Assembly: GCA_017435665.1 (NCBI GenBank)
Contig: JAFSEP010000019.1
Span: 1-41,649 of the forward strand
Origin: Clostridia bacterium
GTDB taxonomy: Bacteria > Bacillota > Clostridia > Oscillospirales > Acutalibacteraceae
Length of the DNA stretch: 41,649 nt
Direction of reading: 5' to 3'
Every line of letters starts with the position of its first letter. Position 1 is the first letter of the stretch. Positions 13,543-23,500 of the stretch are shown here, piece by piece. Under the pieces are notes generated by a model. The model made no database searches. It saw nothing but the letters and a program-made list of their open reading frames with translations, and was not told the DNA's origin. A program made the translations under genes and the position numbers.

Positions 13543-15534
13543 ATGGCAAATAACATATTAAGAGACGACGACGCCTTATACCTGTTTCATCAGGGAAACA
13601 ACATAAAAGCATACGAATACTTAGGAGCTCACAGAATAAACAAGGACGAGGTTGTGTTCAGGGTATGGGCACCCAATGCACAGGCCGTCAGTGTTATAGG
13701 TGAATTCAACGGCTGGGACAGAGAGAAAAACAGGCTGGAGAGAATTAACGATGCAGGTGTGTGGCAGGGTACGGTTAAAAATGTTAAGGTTTTCGACAAC
13801 TATAAATACTCAATTGTGACACGCAATGATGATATAATAGCTAAGTGTGACCCCTACGCCTTCCATTGCGAAACCCGACCCAATAACGCAAGCAAGTTCT
13901 ATGAGCTGGGCGAATATCCCTGGAAGGATTCCAAGTGGATAAAAGAGAGAAAAAAGAAGAATGTGTATTCTTCTCCCATGAATATATATGAAATGCACGC
14001 AGGCTCATGGAAAACCCATCCTGACGGCAACCCACTCAATTACAGAGAGCTTGCCGACGAGCTTGTAGCTTATGTTTCGGATATGGGCTATACTCACATA
14101 GAGCTTCTCCCCGTTTCCGAATATCCCTTCGACGGCTCCTGGGGATATCAGGTAACAGGCTATTTTGCCGTTACCTCCCGTTACGGAACTCCGGAGGACT
14201 TTATGTATTTCGTGGACAAGTGCCACCAGAATAACATCGGCGTTATTCTTGACTGGGTACCTGCTCATTTCCCCAGAGACGCTCACGGTCTTGCTGAATT
14301 TGACGGCACCTGCTGCTATGAATATTCAAATCCCATGAAGGGCGAGCACAAGGAATGGGGCACCAAGGTTTTCGACTTCGGAAGAACAGAGGTTATATCC
14401 TTCCTTATGAGCAGCGCAAACTTCTGGCTTGATAAATATCACGTTGACGGTCTGCGTGTTGATGCGGTTGCATCAATGCTCTATCTTGATTACGGCAGAG
14501 ACCACGGTCAGTGGGCTCCCAATATCAACGGAGGCAACGAAAATCTGGAGGCTATTGCATTTCTCAGAAGCCTCAATGAGCATATCTTTGCCGAGCACCC
14601 CTATGCCCTTATGATTGCAGAGGAAAGCACAGCATGGCCTCTTGTTTCAAAGCCCACGGACATCGGCGGTCTGGGCTTCAACTTCAAGTGGAACATGGGC
14701 TGGATGAACGATGTTCTCCGCTACTTTTCACTTGACGGCATTTTCAGAAAGTATAATCATAATCTTCTGACCTTCTCTTTCTTTTATGCTTTTTCGGAAA
14801 ACTTCGTGCTTCCCATATCTCACGATGAAGTGGTTCACGGAAAGTGCTCACTTATTAATAAGATGCCGGGAACATATGAAGAAAAGTTCGCAGGTATGCG
14901 CTCCTTCTTAGGCTATATGATGGCGCATCCGGGCAAGAAGCTGATGTTTATGGGTCAGGAGTTCGGTCAGTTCATTGAATGGAAATATGATCAGGGACTT
15001 GATTGGCTTCTTCTTGACTATGAGCCTCACAAACAGCTCAAAGCCTTCACAAAGGAGCTCAATAAGCTTTATGTCAAGCACCCTGCCTTATGGAAGATTG
15101 ATTACAGCTGGGAAGGCTTCGATTGGCTTGTCAGCGACGATAACACAAATTCCTGTATCGCCTTCACAAGAAAGGATGATAACGGTGAGGAAATCGTTGT
15201 GGTCTGCAACCTTACCAATGTGTTCAGAGAGGGCTATTCCTTTGGTGTGAACAGTCCGGGCACCTACGAGGTTCTTATTAATTCCGACGATAAGAAGTTC
15301 GGCGGCGAAGGCAGAGGCCCGAAAACAAGGGTAACTGCAAAGAAGACCGAAATGCACGGTAAGCCCCAGAGCCTTACTCTTGACCTTCCGCCTCTGAGTG
15401 CAATCTATCTGAGGAAGAAGCCTGACCTTATAAAGCAGGTTAAGAAGGAAGCGGCAAAGGCTGTAAAGGGAGCAAAGACAGAAAAATCTCCGAAAGCAGC
15501 AAAGCCTAAGAAAACGGAAAAAGCTCAGAAATGA
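13543..15534 (+). CDS. glgB: 1,4-alpha-glucan branching enzyme
   Basis: A 663-residue GH13 enzyme that makes alpha-1,6 branches in glycogen. A CBM48 domain lies at about 20-110 (VVFRVWAPNAQAVSVIGEFN). The catalytic barrel has the nucleophile Asp307 in GLRVDAVASMLY, the acid/base Glu in IAEESTAWP (360/361) and Asp428 in SHDEVVHGK. An all-beta C-terminal domain follows. The protein ends in an unusual Lys/Ala-rich tail of about 40 residues (KKEAAKAVKGAK and similar), not part of the standard enzyme. AAGGAG precedes the ATG. It is the first gene of the glg operon and overlaps the next gene by four bases (ATGA). Confidence 0.95.
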   Translation: MANNILRDDDALYLFHQGNNIKAYEYLGAHRINKDEVVFRVWAPNAQAVSVIGEFNGWDREKNRLERINDAGVWQGTVKNVKVFDNYKYSIVTRNDDIIAKCDPYAFHCETRPNNASKFYELGEYPWKDSKWIKERKKKNVYSSPMNIYEMHAGSWKTHPDGNPLNYRELADELVAYVSDMGYTHIELLPVSEYPFDGSWGYQVTGYFAVTSRYGTPEDFMYFVDKCHQNNIGVILDWVPAHFPRDAHGLAEFDGTCCYEYSNPMKGEHKEWGTKVFDFGRTEVISFLMSSANFWLDKYHVDGLRVDAVASMLYLDYGRDHGQWAPNINGGNENLEAIAFLRSLNEHIFAEHPYALMIAEESTAWPLVSKPTDIGGLGFNFKWNMGWMNDVLRYFSLDGIFRKYNHNLLTFSFFYAFSENFVLPISHDEVVHGKCSLINKMPGTYEEKFAGMRSFLGYMMAHPGKKLMFMGQEFGQFIEWKYDQGLDWLLLDYEPHKQLKAFTKELNKLYVKHPALWKIDYSWEGFDWLVSDDNTNSCIAFTRKDDNGEEIVVVCNLTNVFREGYSFGVNSPGTYEVLINSDDKKFGGEGRGPKTRVTAKKTEMHGKPQSLTLDLPPLSAIYLRKKPDLIKQVKKEAAKAVKGAKTEKSPKAAKPKKTEKAQK

Positions 15535-15953
15535 ACAGAAAAAAGCTGATTTTAATAATAATTGCAGCAGTGCTTGTGCTTTCGGTTGTCGGGAGTATAC
15601 TCTCCGGAGTGATTGCACAGAAAAGAGAGACGGGCAACACGCTTTCGGAGGGCGTAAGGCTTGCGGCATATGAAATCCGGATGTATCTGGAAACGGGTGA
15701 TGAGGAGTATTTTCACCGTGCCTCAGCCGATATGCAGTCTCTGGAACAGCTTGCGCAATCTGACAGTCTGATATTGTCAGATGAATACAGAAAAGAGGCG
15801 TTTATGTCAATAATAAGCGCCTTCAGATACAATGAGGAGGAGTTGCTCGGCCATGCGGAAAGGCTGGAGAGTGCGCTGCGACTCATAAGTGAAAATACGG
15901 ACGAGGATTATCCGTATGCACAGCTTAATATAATTTTAAATGATATAACTTAA
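15531..15953 (+). CDS. Unknown small membrane-anchored protein in the glycogen operon
   Basis: A 140-residue protein, not recognised. It starts [20 protein letters not shown], a single N-terminal membrane anchor after a basic stretch. The rest is hydrophilic and predicted helical, with many Glu and heptad-like Leu/Ala ([33 protein letters not shown]), and probably lies outside the membrane. It overlaps glgB by four bases and is 16 bases from glgC, so it is made with the glycogen enzymes. The anchor plus helical domain could tether or regulate, but no function can be assigned. Confidence 0.72.
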   Translation: MNRKKLILIIIAAVLVLSVVGSILSGVIAQKRETGNTLSEGVRLAAYEIRMYLETGDEEYFHRASADMQSLEQLAQSDSLILSDEYRKEAFMSIISAFRYNEEELLGHAERLESALRLISENTDEDYPYAQLNIILNDIT

Positions 15954-15969
15954 AGGGAGGAAACCAATT

Positions 15970-17181
15970 ATGGCTCGTAAAACAGAATGCCTTGCAATGC
16001 TTCTTGCAGGCGGTCAGGGAAGCCGTTTAGGCATACTGACAAAGAAAATCGCAAAGCCGGCAGTACCCTATGGCGGAAAATACAGAATTATCGATTTCCC
16101 GCTTTCAAACTGCGCCAACTCAGGTATTGATACCGTGGGCGTATTGACACAGTATCAGCCCCTTGAGCTTAACGACTATATCGGCAACGGTGCGGCATGG
16201 GATCTTGACAGAAACTATGGCGGTGTCCACGTGCTTTCACCCTATCAGCAGATTGAGGGAACAGAATGGTATAAGGGCACAGCAAACGCTATCTATCAGA
16301 ACATCAATTTCATTGATAAGTATAATCCCGAATACGTTGCAATTCTTTCAGGTGACCACATCTATAAGATGGATTATGCAAAGATGCTTGAAGCTCACAA
16401 GGAAAAGGATGCAGCCTGCACAATCGCTATGATGGAGGTGCCCTGGGAGGAGGCTCCCCGTTTCGGTCTTATGATTCTCAACGACGATAACTCTATCAGC
16501 GCATTTGAGGAAAAGCCTAAGAACCCCAAATCAAATAAGGCTTCAATGGGTGTTTACATATTCACCTGGAGCAAGCTTCGTCAGTATCTCATTGACGATG
16601 AAAACAACCCGGATTCATCAAACGACTTCGGTAAAAACGTTATCCCCGCAATGCACGAGGCAGGCGAAAAGATGTTTGCTTACGGCTTTGACGGTTACTG
16701 GAAGGACGTTGGTACAATTGACAGTCTCTGGGAAGCAAACCTTGACCTTCTCAATCCCAAGGTTGACCTTGATCTCAGCGACGATACCTGGAAGATTTAT
16801 TCAAAGAACACAGCTTCTCCGCCTCACTATATCGGCAAGAATGCTCATGTTGAAAACTCAATGATTGCAGAGGGCTGCGATATTGAGGGTGATATTGACT
16901 ATTCTGTTATCTTCGCAAACGTTGAGGTTGAAGAGGGTGCAAAGGTACACTATTCAATCGTAATGCCCGGCACAAAGATAAAGAAGGGCGCAGTTGTTCA
17001 GTATGCAATCGTTGCAGAAAACACAGTTATCGAAGAAAACGCAGTTATCGGCCTTTCTCCCGAGGAAACAGAAAATCCCGAGGACTGGGGCGTAGCTGTT
17101 GTAGGCTCAGATATAACAATCGGCAAGGGTGCAAAGGTTGCTCCCAAGGCTATGGTTGATCAGGATGTAAAGGGGGAATAA
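15970..17181 (+). CDS. glgC: Glucose-1-phosphate adenylyltransferase, catalytic subunit
   Basis: A 403-residue enzyme making ADP-glucose from glucose-1-phosphate and ATP, the committed step of glycogen synthesis. The nucleotide loop [12 protein letters not shown] (about 14-25) and [19 protein letters not shown] are intact. [11 protein letters not shown] and [10 protein letters not shown] form the sugar-phosphate site, and a left-handed beta-helix domain with hexapeptide-like repeats fills the C-terminus ([18 protein letters not shown]). GGGAGG precedes the ATG. The next gene, glgD, follows after three bases; in Firmicutes GlgC and GlgD form a heterotetramer. Confidence 0.96.
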   Translation: MARKTECLAMLLAGGQGSRLGILTKKIAKPAVPYGGKYRIIDFPLSNCANSGIDTVGVLTQYQPLELNDYIGNGAAWDLDRNYGGVHVLSPYQQIEGTEWYKGTANAIYQNINFIDKYNPEYVAILSGDHIYKMDYAKMLEAHKEKDAACTIAMMEVPWEEAPRFGLMILNDDNSISAFEEKPKNPKSNKASMGVYIFTWSKLRQYLIDDENNPDSSNDFGKNVIPAMHEAGEKMFAYGFDGYWKDVGTIDSLWEANLDLLNPKVDLDLSDDTWKIYSKNTASPPHYIGKNAHVENSMIAEGCDIEGDIDYSVIFANVEVEEGAKVHYSIVMPGTKIKKGAVVQYAIVAENTVIEENAVIGLSPEETENPEDWGVAVVGSDITIGKGAKVAPKAMVDQDVKGE

Positions 17182-17184
17182 GCA

Positions 17185-18294
17185 ATGACAGCTAAGAATG
17201 TATTAGGTCTTGTGTTCAGCAGTGCATATGACGATAATATCCGTGAAATGACAGGTATAAGAACAATGGGCTCTATCCCTTTTGCAGGCCGCTACCGTCT
17301 TATTGACTTCGTTCTGAGCAATATGGTCAACTGCGGTATGAGCAAGGTGGGCGTTATCACAAAGAGCAACTATCAGTCACTTATGGACCACCTGGGCTCA
17401 GGCAAGGCATGGGACCTTTCAAGAAAATCAGAGGGTATGACCATTCTTCCGCCCTTCAATCTGGGAACAGGCGGTATGTATAAGTCAAGAATAGAAGCTC
17501 TTGCAAATGTTATGGACTATATTTCACAGTCAAAGAAGGATTACGTTGTTCTTGCTGACTGTAATGCAGTATGCAATATCGATTACGGCAAGCTCCTTGA
17601 TTTCCACGAGGAAAAGGGCGCAGATATCACCATCGCATACAAGAAGGGTGCAGTCCCCGCAACTGAGAACAGAATGGTATTCGGTCTTGAGGCTGACGGT
17701 AAGATCAATGATGTTGCAATTTCTCCTGCTGCCGATGAGGCTGACTTCTCACTTAACATTATCGTTATTTCAAGAGTTCTTCTTGAAACACTTATCAAGG
17801 GCGCAGTCAGCAGCAATATGACAAGCTTTGAAAAGGACATTATCCAGAAGAATATCGGCACATACAAGATTTACGGCTATGAGGTTGAGGACTATGCAAA
17901 GGTTATAGACTCTCTTCAGTCATATTACGATATCAGTATGGCTCTTGTTGACGGTGATTACAGAAAGCTCTTCAGCAAGGAGCGTCCCGTTTACACAAAG
18001 GTAAGAGATAATATGCCCACAACCTACGGTCTCAGCTCAGAGGCAAACAACTCCCTTATTGCTGACGGCTGTATCATCAAGGGCAAGGTGGAAAACTGCA
18101 TACTTTTCAGAGGCGTTCATGTAGAGGAAGGCGCAGTTGTTAAAAACTCAATTCTTATGCAGGGTGCATATATCGGAGCAAACGCAAAGATAAGCTGTGC
18201 AATCCTTGATAAAAAGGTAGTGGTAAAGCCGGGCAGAGAGCTTACGGGCGCACCCACATATCCTATCTATGTAGGAAAGCAGATTATTGTATAA
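17185..18294 (+). CDS. glgD: GlgD, regulatory subunit of ADP-glucose pyrophosphorylase
   Basis: A 369-residue GlgC paralogue. It keeps the fold and the FAGRYRLIDFVLSNM segment but has lost the GGxGxRL nucleotide loop: its N-terminus reads VLGLVFSSAYDDNIREMTGI. The SGDH-type catalytic segment is replaced by VLADCNAVCNIDYG. This is the known pattern of GlgD, which has little activity alone and modulates GlgC. The beta-helix C-terminal domain is present (VEEGAVVKNSILMQGAYI). It starts three bases after glgC, inside the operon. Confidence 0.93.
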   Translation: MTAKNVLGLVFSSAYDDNIREMTGIRTMGSIPFAGRYRLIDFVLSNMVNCGMSKVGVITKSNYQSLMDHLGSGKAWDLSRKSEGMTILPPFNLGTGGMYKSRIEALANVMDYISQSKKDYVVLADCNAVCNIDYGKLLDFHEEKGADITIAYKKGAVPATENRMVFGLEADGKINDVAISPAADEADFSLNIIVISRVLLETLIKGAVSSNMTSFEKDIIQKNIGTYKIYGYEVEDYAKVIDSLQSYYDISMALVDGDYRKLFSKERPVYTKVRDNMPTTYGLSSEANNSLIADGCIIKGKVENCILFRGVHVEEGAVVKNSILMQGAYIGANAKISCAILDKKVVVKPGRELTGAPTYPIYVGKQIIV

Positions 18295-18312
18295 ATCAGG
18301 AGAATAAAACAG

Positions 18313-19734
18313 ATGAAAGTATTATACGTAGCAAGTGAAGCTCTTCCCTTTATGGCCAGCGGCGGTCTGGGTGACGTGGCAGGCTCTCTTCCTCAGGCTC
18401 TTCGCAAGAGACTTATAGGCTGCAGAGTGGTTATGCCTATGTATGACACCATAAAGCAGGAGCTTAAAGACACAATGAAGTTTGTCACAAGCATTTCTGT
18501 ACCTGTGGCATGGAGACGTCAGTATTGCGGAATTTTTGAAGCTAAGGCAGACGGTGTAATCTATTATCTTCTTGATAATCAGTATTATTTCAAGCGTGAT
18601 ACCATTTACGGTCATTATGATGATGCGGAAAGATTTGCATTCTTTTCAAGAGCAGTTCTTGAGATGCTTCCCCATATCAACTTCCGCCCCGACATTATCC
18701 ATTGCAATGACTGGCAGAGCGCATTGACACCGGTTTACTATACGACAATGTATGCAAAGGACCCCTGGTATCAGGGCATCAAGACGGTTTTCACAATCCA
18801 TAACATTCAGTATCAGGGTGTTTACGGCAAGGAAATCATCGGCGACGTTATCGGACTTGAGGGTGATGCAAGCATTATTGAATACGACGGTGACGTTAAC
18901 TTTATGAAGGGTGCAATCGAGTGTGCCGATAAGGTTACAACAGTTTCTCCCTCGTATGCTCAGGAAATCCTTGACCCCTGGTACAGTCACGGTCTTGATA
19001 CCATCCTCAAGGCAAGAAGCTGGAAGCTTCAGGGTATCCTCAACGGTATTGACGTTATCAATTATAACCCCGAAACAGATAAAGCTATTGCCGCTAACTA
19101 CAATGCAGAGGATTGGAAGAATAAGGCAACTGATAAGGAGGATCTCCAGAAGGAGATGGGACTTCCCGTCAGACCCGATGTACCCATCATCGGTCTTGTT
19201 TCCCGCCTTGTTGACCATAAGGGTCTCGACCTTGTAAAGGCAATTCTCGAGGAGCTTCTCTGCACAAGCGATGTTCAGATAGTTGTTCTCGGCTCAGGCG
19301 ATTGGCAGTATGAGAGCTTCTTCAGGGATATGGCAGACAAATACCCCGATAAGATGGGTGTACGCATCGGCTTTGTTCCTACTCTTGCAAGAAAGATTTA
19401 TGCAGGTGCAGACCTGTTCCTTATGCCCTCAAAGAGTGAACCCTGCGGACTTTCACAGATGGTTGCTCTGCGCTACGGCACAGTGCCCATTATCAGAGAG
19501 ACAGGCGGTCTGAGAGACTCTATCACAGACAGCGGTGACGGTCAGGGTAACGGCTTCACCTTCAAGAGCTATAATGCTCACGATATGCTTGATGCTATTA
19601 ACAGAGCAGTTGGTGCTTACTATAACAGAGAGTATTGGCCCACACTTGTTCAGCGTGCCCTCGAATGTGACTTCAGCTGGGGCAAGTCAGCTAACGAATA
19701 CATCAAGATGTATAACAAGATACTCAAGGGATGA
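18313..19734 (+). CDS. glgA: Glycogen synthase (ADP-glucose), GT5
   Basis: A 473-residue glycosyltransferase that extends alpha-1,4-glucan from ADP-glucose. The N-terminal SEALPFMASGGLGDVAGSLP corresponds to the KTGGLxDV ADP-glucose motif, with Ser in the place of the usual Lys. Other marks are HCNDWQSALTPVYY, FTIHNIQYQG, and the C-terminal retaining E-X7-E region KSEPCGLSQMVALRYGTVP followed by TGGLRD. AGGAG precedes the ATG. It is the last gene of the glg operon and is followed at once by a terminator. No glgP or debranching gene lies nearby. Confidence 0.95.
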   Translation: MKVLYVASEALPFMASGGLGDVAGSLPQALRKRLIGCRVVMPMYDTIKQELKDTMKFVTSISVPVAWRRQYCGIFEAKADGVIYYLLDNQYYFKRDTIYGHYDDAERFAFFSRAVLEMLPHINFRPDIIHCNDWQSALTPVYYTTMYAKDPWYQGIKTVFTIHNIQYQGVYGKEIIGDVIGLEGDASIIEYDGDVNFMKGAIECADKVTTVSPSYAQEILDPWYSHGLDTILKARSWKLQGILNGIDVINYNPETDKAIAANYNAEDWKNKATDKEDLQKEMGLPVRPDVPIIGLVSRLVDHKGLDLVKAILEELLCTSDVQIVVLGSGDWQYESFFRDMADKYPDKMGVRIGFVPTLARKIYAGADLFLMPSKSEPCGLSQMVALRYGTVPIIRETGGLRDSITDSGDGQGNGFTFKSYNAHDMLDAINRAVGAYYNREYWPTLVQRALECDFSWGKSANEYIKMYNKILKG

Positions 19735-19747
19735 GATGAATAAAAAC

Positions 19748-19780
19748 AACCCGACAGTTGACTGTCGGGTTTTAATTTTT
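19748..19780 (+). terminator. Terminator of the glg operon
   Basis: Perfect 10-bp stem AACCCGACAG/CTGTCGGGTT with a TTGA loop, followed by TTAATTTTTT. The short-chain reductase gene ends just beyond on the other strand. Confidence 0.93.
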
Positions 19781-19788
19781 TAAAAGGT

Positions 19789-20514
19789 TTATATTCCTCC
19801 GTCAACGCCGATGACCTGACCTGTGATATAGCTTGCCCTGTCACCTGCAAGGAAAACTGCAAGCTCAGCTACCTCCTCGGGTCTGCCCATTCTCATAAGG
19901 GAGATCTCCTCTGTAAGCGCCTTGAGGGTTTCTTCGCTGTGAATTGCATTCATCTCCGTGTCAATAAGACCGGGAGCAATACAGTTCACCCTTATTCCAG
20001 AGGGACCAAGCTCCTTTGAAAGAGCCTTTGTCATACCGTTAACTGCTGCCTTTGATGCAGAATAGTGAACCTCCATTGAAGCTCCTACGCTTCCCCACAT
20101 AGACGAGATGTTTACTATACTGCCTTTGTGGTTCCTGAGCATAATTCTGCTGACCTCTCTTGAGCAGTTGAAAACGCCCTTTGTGTTTATGCCGAGCATT
20201 CTGTCGAAATCCTCATCGGTCAGGGTGTCAAAGAGCTTCTGCTGGGCAATGCCTGCATTGTTCACAAGAACGTCAATGCTGCCGAATTCATTTTCTATGG
20301 CATTGACCATAGCGCAGACGGCTTTGCTGTCGCTGACATTGCATTTATATATTTCACATTTTGCTCCGAGGGCAGAAATTTCTTCTTTAACCTCCATTGC
20401 TGCTCTCTCGCTGACGTTATAGTTTAATGCAACACCGTAGCCTTCCTTTGCAAAGGCTATGGCACAGGCTTTGCCTATACCACGGGAAGCACCTGTTATA
20501 AGAACTGTTTTCAT
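19789..20514 (-). CDS. FabG-like short-chain dehydrogenase/reductase (3-oxoacyl-ACP reductase family)
   Basis: A 241-residue NAD(P)H-dependent Rossmann reductase. TGASRGIGKA is the cofactor loop, VNNAGIAQQ is the NNAG motif, and YSASKAAVNG supplies the catalytic Tyr-X3-Lys, with Ser in VNISSMWGSVG. The C-terminus reads YITGQVIGVDGGI. Length and motifs fit FabG, but no other fatty-acid gene lies nearby, so it may be a paralogue with another substrate. The ATG at 20514 is chosen because GGTGAT is spaced for it; the frame extends 15 codons upstream without a usable site. It lies downstream of a terminator for the large phosphoesterase gene. Confidence 0.85.
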   Translation of the reverse strand: MKTVLITGASRGIGKACAIAFAKEGYGVALNYNVSERAAMEVKEEISALGAKCEIYKCNVSDSKAVCAMVNAIENEFGSIDVLVNNAGIAQQKLFDTLTDEDFDRMLGINTKGVFNCSREVSRIMLRNHKGSIVNISSMWGSVGASMEVHYSASKAAVNGMTKALSKELGPSGIRVNCIAPGLIDTEMNAIHSEETLKALTEEISLMRMGRPEEVAELAVFLAGDRASYITGQVIGVDGGI

Positions 20515-20545
20515 TTTCATCACCGATATAAGAATAACACAAAAT

Positions 20546-20574
20546 AAGAGGGAAAGCAAGTTGCTTTCCCTCTT
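20546..20574 (-). terminator. Terminator of the large phosphoesterase gene
   Basis: AAGAGGGAAAGCAA and TTGCTTTCCCTCTT form a long perfect stem. On the minus strand it is followed by ATTTTGTG, and it lies nine bases after the stop codon. Confidence 0.85.
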
Positions 20575-20582
20575 GGATTTGC

Positions 20583-23500
20583 TTAATTGTCAAAGAAATA
20601 TATGTTAAGTATATTCCACACAACCTGAAGAATCTTCTTGAAAACTTCAATTATTTTTGCAATAAGATCCTCTGTTTCTTCCTGAGGAAGCTCCTCCTCG
20701 GGCCAGAGCTCGGGGTCAAGAGCGTCACCCTGAGAAGCGTCCTTCTGGATTGCGAAGGAGTCAACGCAGGTCACCTCTTCGCCGTCAACGGTGTATGCGT
20801 TGAAGTAAAGAATATCGTCCTTTATCTGAATTGATGAGAACATAGATGTGAATGCGTCATAGATTTTTGCTGCTCTGGGGAAGAGCTCGTCTGTTTCGCT
20901 TACATCCTTTACCTGATAATACTTAACGCCTGCACAGCCTGAGATAACGTAGGTTGTACCTGCAGGATTTATCATTGTCTTATAAACCTCGTCCTGATAC
21001 TTGAGATAGTTCTTTGCCTCCTGAACAACTGCGTTGCCGTCAAGGGAGAAGGTTCTCAGGTATACATGGTCGTGACCCTGAAGAACAATGTCGATGTCAA
21101 GGTCGGGCATAAGCTCGCCCAGCTGCTCTCTCATACCGATAACGTCATCATCGTCATAGTGTGAGCCGTTTGAATAAACTGCCTTGTGGATTGAAACAAC
21201 CTTCCAATCGGCATTGCTGCCGTTCATATCCTTGGTAAGCCAATCAATCTGCTTGTCTGAGAGCTTATCATCAACAATATCGTTTGAGTTAAGAACAGCA
21301 ATGTGAACGTTGTTATAATCAAATGAGTAGTAAGTACCGCTTGCCTCGTCCTGCTCGGGAACGTTGGGAAGAAGGAAGTTCGAGGTGAGCGCAAAGTCAT
21401 CCATACCCTCGTGGTTGCCTGCTGTGGGCATAAAGAAGGTATTGGGAAGCTCCTCGGGTGTATCGAACACTCTCTGCCACAGACGTGTGTTGTTGCCGTG
21501 GTCTGAGATGTCGCCTGTGTTCATAATGAAGTCAGCTTCGGGATAGAGCCTGAATGCCTGAGCAACTGTGTTGGCCCAGCCTCTTTCATACTGCTCCTGA
21601 CTCTTTGCCTGAGGGTCGGACATATGGAAGAAGGTTACCTCGTCGCCGCCGTCGGCTGTTGTGATTGTGCCCCAATCACTCCACCAGCCTCTTTCGGCAT
21701 TGCCCACACGGTAGGTATAGCTTGTGCCGGGCTTGAGACCTGAGAGCTTAACTGAGTGACGGTACATATCAAAGTGATACTCAAATAAGCCGATGAAGCC
21801 TAAGTCAATACCGGGATAGTAACGGTCAACAAGCTCTGCATTCTTTTCCGTTGTGCCTGTGAAGGCCTTGTCTGTACCTTCATAAATTTCTATATCTGTT
21901 GCCTCAAGAGTGCTCTTTGAGAACCAGTTTATATTTGCCTGAGTCTGTGCATCGTCACCGAGAGTCACGCTGAGCATGGTGGGCAGTCTGTAATTCTTCT
22001 GTGAAATTTCCATTGTGTCAGCCTGATTGTTTGTCACATAGGAAACGTTATAGTCGCCCTTGAACTGAGGGTCTGAATCTGTTGCAAAGTCTCTGAGGAA
22101 GAATTCAAGCTCAGAGCCGAGTATTTCGTTCATACTGTCTGTCCAGTATTCCTGAATAAGCTTCTGATCAAGGATATCATAAACGCTTGAATAGGGAAGA
22201 ATACCCAGAGCAAATACCGTGTCAACAAGGTTGCCGTAGGTGAAGTCACCCTTGAGGATGTATGAAAGTCCCTTGTTGAGACCTGCTGCAGCCTCCTGAC
22301 TTATTTCGTGGCTGTTGAACAGCTTGTCAAGCCTTATTTCCAGCTTATCAAGAATAAGACCGTATGCGATATCATAATAGATTGTATCAATGAGGAAGTT
22401 GAATAACTCATTCACTCTTTCACCGCCGGAAAGCTCCTCAATAGCATCAAGAAGGAAGGCGTTGTCTGAGATATCCTCGTTACCTGTATAGAAGTAGTAA
22501 ACTGCCGTGAACACAAGGTCTTCGAGAGTGCCCGGCTTATTGGGGTCGCCGATACCGATTTCATCAAGAAGCTCTGTGCAGGGAAGGTCTGAAACCTCAA
22601 AGCTGACAAGCTTTTCAACGATGGGCTCAAGGGCCGTCCAGAGAGCCTTGGGGTCGTTGATGTAAAGCTCCTCTATCTGATTGCAGAGATCCTCAACGAA
22701 CCACATAATATTATCCTTTGAGAGGATACTGTATCCGTTCACATAGATACCCTCGCCGATATAGGGCTCAAGGAAATCTGCAAGGAACTGTGCAAGGTCG
22801 AAGTCAAGCTTCAGCTCGATGTAATCGAGTATGCCAACCTCAGCGATTTCTCTGAGAATGCCTGCAAGATAATTTTCAACAAGACCTCTTACAAAGCCTA
22901 CTGCAGAAGCTGTGCCGTCGCCGTTTTCAACAAGACCGCCGCCGAAGCAGAGACCGAAGGATTCCTTCATAAATTCACCCTGAGCGTATGCCTTGCCGTT
23001 GTGAACATATTGAGCAACCGAATCGAAGTCAACATTTTCGAAGGACATTTCGCATTCGCCGTTTTCATAAAGGGTGAGAGTCTGCTCTCTGTATGTATTG
23101 GGGAAGCTGGTAAGAGCACCTGTTTCAACATCGTAAACCACGTTTCCGTCGTCGCTTACAACCTTTGCAATGTCAGCCTGATGAAGGTGACCTGAGAAGG
23201 TGTAATGAATATTGTGGTCAGCAAAGAATTCTGCACATTCAAGATAGTTATAAAGGCAGAACGCAAATGTAACCGAAGGCTCACATTCCATATGAGGAGC
23301 AACGTTGTGGTGAGTCATAAGGATGTTTGCCTTGCCCTGAGCAGTAGCCTCGTCAGCCTTTTTGCCGATCCATTCAAGACATTCCTTTGAGATTTCACCG
23401 CCGGTTTCAACCTTGACGGGACCGTCAAAGCTATACATACAGCTGTCAACAACGATGAGCTGGGTCTTTTCATCAAGGTCAACCGTGTAAGAAAGTGCAT

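Noticed and set aside
18646-19218. 190-codon minus-strand frame
   Set aside because: Shadow of glgA; no start signal.
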